The position numbers and the translations under genes are program-made. This document shows positions 6,948-9,266 of a DNA stretch of 9,266 nt, in pieces; position 1 is the first letter of the stretch; every line of letters begins with the position of its first letter. Under the pieces are notes generated by a model, which ran no database searches, was not told the origin of the DNA, and saw only the letters and a program-made list of their open reading frames with translations. The stretch covers positions 1-9,266 of the forward strand of contig JAMWDF010000087.1 in assembly GCA_023818865.1 (NCBI GenBank), read 5' to 3'. This stretch comes from Candidatus Omnitrophota bacterium (GTDB lineage: Bacteria; Ratteibacteria; UBA8468; B48-G9; DSTR01).

Positions 6948-9231
6948 CCGGCTGGCTTATCTAAGAGAGGACGTGACGAGGCGACATGGGTCATTTATCC
7001 CTGGGCAGAACCCATTTCTCCGGGATGTGGCTCTCTGGCGGGCCTGGAAGGTAGGAATGTCAGTGGTTCAAGTTCGGGCAGCCCTGCTTAAAGAGTTAGT
7101 GACGCTGGCGGAAATTGAGTTGTATCCTCGGTGGAGTTTAGCTGGAGAACATCTTCCCTTGCCTGGTTTTGGTTTCCAGAAGGAAGAAGTAAAGTCAGAA
7201 GCACCAGTCTTTTTAAAGAAGCTCGGGGCAACCGGGAAAATGGTCAGAGAAGTGGAACTGACGGTCAGAAACTGGCTAAGAGGTTTTCCCCTTTACGCGG
7301 TGGGAGAAAGCGAACCGGAAAGAATGAAAGGTGGTGGCCACTGGGGTAAGGGTGAAGTCTTCTGGGCTTTAGGGTGGGTGGAAAACCATTCGGTGCGGGG
7401 TTATGCCAAATTGTTACGGGTTGGCTATGGCGGACTAAAAAAGGAAATAGAAAACTATTTGGCCACAGCCGATTTTACGAACTCTGGCTTTCACCAGAAA
7501 GAAAACTTCTGGAAAGCAGCCATCACGATTTGTGAGGCTGGTATCCTTCTTGGGCAGCGTTATCGCCGGTTGGCACAGGAAAAAGGAGAGCAGGCGAACA
7601 GTTCTGCTGAGAAAACGAGGTTGAGGAATATCGCCTCGGTTTGTCGGCAAGTGCCAGAATATGGTGCCCGGAACTTGCGGGAAGCAGTTCAATCTCTTTG
7701 GTTCGGCCATATTCTTACCTGCGGGGAGGATGGGATTAATGCCAACTCTCTTGGTCGGCTTGACCAAATCTTTGAGCCTTATTACCAAGCAGACCTGAAA
7801 GCGGGTCGCATTACCAGAAAAGAAGCGATTTGTCTGATGGAAGAACTAGCCTGTAAATTATACCTTGATTATGATGTTCAGGCAATTGTTCTGGGTGGGC
7901 TGAAAGCTGATGGTCAAGATGCCTGTAATGAAATGACCGGGGCCATACTTGAAGCCACCAAACGTTTTGGTCTGGTGAGAGACCTTTCTGTGAGGTTACA
8001 CCGCCAGACTCCGGAAAAAGTTTTGGAGCAATGTGCAGAATTAGTTAGTCGGGGTGGTGGCATTCCTTTTTTCTTTAACGACGAATGTTTTATCCCAGCT
8101 TTGGTTGAGCGGGGAATTAAACTTGAGGATGCCAGGGATTATGCCCCAATCGGCTGTATTGAGTTGACTATTCCAGGTAAGGCGAATCCTCATGCTGTTT
8201 CCGGGTGGCTCTGTTGCACCAAATGTTGGGAAGTGGCGCTGTTTAATGGTCATGACCCACAAAGCGGAAAGCAACTGGGAATAAAGACTGGTTGGTTAAC
8301 CGATCACCAAACTTACGAAAGTTTTCTTCAGGCCTATTTTTCCCAGGTGGAACACTTTGCCCGGTTAATGGTTTATCATTGTGGCCGGGGGGAGTTGAGG
8401 CAGCGGGAAAGAGGACCTTTACCTTGCTGGTCGCTGCTTACTGACGATTGCCTCAGGCGGGGACGGGATATTACCGATGGCGGCGCGCGCTACCATTACC
8501 ATTCAGTGTGTTTTGTGGGTACGGCGAATACGGCTGATTCTTTAATGGTTCTGAAGAAATTAGTTTTTCAACAGAAAAAAATTAGCCCAGAGCAGTTGCT
8601 TGAAGCATTGAGGAAAAATTTCCAGGGATATGAAGACTTAAGACAGCTGGTACTGACTGCAGCCGCTAAATATGGAAACGACCAACCAGAAGTGGATGCT
8701 ATCGCTTGTCAGGTGGCTAATCATTTTATTGACCTGATGGACAGTTTTCGGAGCCCGTTGGGCGGAAGATTTTTTGTCCATCTGTTTTCCTTCCGCTGTA
8801 ACCTCAATTTCGGTCGGTTTCTTGGGGCCACGCCGGATGGCCGGAAGGCTGGCGAGCCGTTGGCTTATTCATTATCTGCTCATCAGGGAAGAGATATAAA
8901 GGGCGTAACGGCAATGCTGAATTCTTTGGCGAAACTTCCTCATCATCGGGCCGCCGGTGCTTCCGCAGCAATCATTGACCTTGAGCCTGGATTAGTGGCT
9001 GGACCGGCGGGGAAGAAAAGGTTAGTCTCTCTTCTTCAAGCCGCGATTGCTCTGGGTGTGGGACAGTTACAAATCAATGTTGTGACGGCGGAAAGACTGA
9101 AGAAGGCTCAGGCTGAGCCAGAGAAATATGGAAATATTGCTGTCAGGGTGGCTGGGTATTCCCAGATGTTCAAATTACTTGACTGGGAGATGCAGGAGCA
9201 TATCATTGCTAGGACCAAACACCGGGGATGA
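6928..9231 (+). CDS. Glycyl radical enzyme (PFL-like family), second of a tandem pair, unknown substrate
   Basis: This 767-residue GRE has Cys410 in YAPIGCIEL with Glu412, and the radical loop RVAGYS with Gly743, followed by the usual MQEHIIART tail. Also present are LGRLDQIFEPYY (275-286), GGGIPFFFNDE (376-386), TDDCLRRGRDITDGGARY (505-522), AKYGNDQPEVD (580-590), GATPDGRKAGEP (633-644) and KGVTAMLNSLAKLP (658-671). I chose ATG 6928 because it gives MEKRIANRLAYLR, a typical GRE opening; the earlier in-frame ATG at 6856 would add 24 residues read out of frame through the neighbour's radical loop. The start overlaps the first GRE by 20 bases with only a weak SD (AGAG at 6923-6926), suggesting coupled translation. 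After Cys-x-Glu comes TIPGKANPHAVSGW: the Asp found 12 residues beyond this Glu in glycerol dehydratase (Asp447) is Val424 here, so it is probably not a standard diol dehydratase. It is complete and apparently functional, with unknown substrate. Confidence 0.95.
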   Translation: MEKRIANRLAYLREDVTRRHGSFIPGQNPFLRDVALWRAWKVGMSVVQVRAALLKELVTLAEIELYPRWSLAGEHLPLPGFGFQKEEVKSEAPVFLKKLGATGKMVREVELTVRNWLRGFPLYAVGESEPERMKGGGHWGKGEVFWALGWVENHSVRGYAKLLRVGYGGLKKEIENYLATADFTNSGFHQKENFWKAAITICEAGILLGQRYRRLAQEKGEQANSSAEKTRLRNIASVCRQVPEYGARNLREAVQSLWFGHILTCGEDGINANSLGRLDQIFEPYYQADLKAGRITRKEAICLMEELACKLYLDYDVQAIVLGGLKADGQDACNEMTGAILEATKRFGLVRDLSVRLHRQTPEKVLEQCAELVSRGGGIPFFFNDECFIPALVERGIKLEDARDYAPIGCIELTIPGKANPHAVSGWLCCTKCWEVALFNGHDPQSGKQLGIKTGWLTDHQTYESFLQAYFSQVEHFARLMVYHCGRGELRQRERGPLPCWSLLTDDCLRRGRDITDGGARYHYHSVCFVGTANTADSLMVLKKLVFQQKKISPEQLLEALRKNFQGYEDLRQLVLTAAAKYGNDQPEVDAIACQVANHFIDLMDSFRSPLGGRFFVHLFSFRCNLNFGRFLGATPDGRKAGEPLAYSLSAHQGRDIKGVTAMLNSLAKLPHHRAAGASAAIIDLEPGLVAGPAGKKRLVSLLQAAIALGVGQLQINVVTAERLKKAQAEPEKYGNIAVRVAGYSQMFKLLDWEMQEHIIARTKHRG

Positions 9232-9266
9232 AACTAAAAGGAAAAAAGACAAACCGTCAGTTGACA
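9228..9266 (+). CDS. Start of a downstream gene, 3' truncated by the window edge
   Basis: ATG at 9228 overlaps the second GRE's stop as ATGA and opens a frame that stays open to the edge (13 codons, MKLKGKKTNRQLT). The four-base overlap matches the coupling seen at 4003. The SD is poor: only a G run directly before the ATG. Nothing in 13 residues identifies the product. A GRE-activating radical-SAM enzyme commonly sits next to GRE genes and is the natural guess, but its CxxxCxxC motif would lie outside the window. Confidence 0.5.
   Translation, partial: MKLKGKKTNRQLT

Noticed and set aside
6900..6960. A frameshift splitting one long GRE into two
   Set aside because: Each reading frame has its own complete Cys-x-Glu site and its own C-terminal radical loop, so these are two whole genes.

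Overview
The window looks like part of a genome from an anaerobic, mostly uncultured bacterium with moderate GC content that degrades complex carbohydrates. Three things point that way. One is a prepilin-type gene with a long N-terminal helix followed by a Q-C-x-S-N-L-K-Q segment, a style common in Planctomycetes/Lentisphaerae/Verrucomicrobia, Omnitrophica and Armatimonadota. The second is a very large secreted protein of glycoside-hydrolase type. The third is a pair of glycyl radical enzymes (GREs), which oxygen destroys. The phylum cannot be fixed from this sequence alone.

Layout: positions 1-312 hold the 5' part of a minus-strand pseudopilin gene that runs off the left edge. A 268-base divergent intergenic region (313-580) follows and should carry the promoters for both directions. 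From 581 to the right edge everything reads on the plus strand and is packed like one operon: a secreted 1141-residue CBM9-like/DUF6067-like protein (581-4006), a fumarylacetoacetate hydrolase (FAH) family enzyme that starts inside its stop codon (4003-4800), a 706-residue GRE (4827-6947), a second and divergent 767-residue GRE whose start lies 20 bases inside the first (6928-9231), and the first 13 codons of a further gene starting inside that stop codon (9228 onward). No terminator, RNA gene, CRISPR array or mobile element was seen.

How the genes may work together (inference): the exported protein binds and cuts a polysaccharide or glycoconjugate outside the cytoplasm. The released unit is imported by a transporter not present here and altered by radical C-C, C-O or C-N bond chemistry in the two GREs. 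The FAH enzyme then hydrolyses, decarboxylates or isomerises a keto-acid intermediate. Both GREs keep the active-site Cys-x-Glu and the C-terminal R-V-x-G-Y-S radical loop, so both look functional. Neither matches a GRE of known substrate that I can name, and the activating radical-SAM enzyme they need is not in the window. The set of secreted hydrolase, FAH enzyme and tandem non-identical GREs is the most interesting content here and may be an undescribed anaerobic catabolic pathway.
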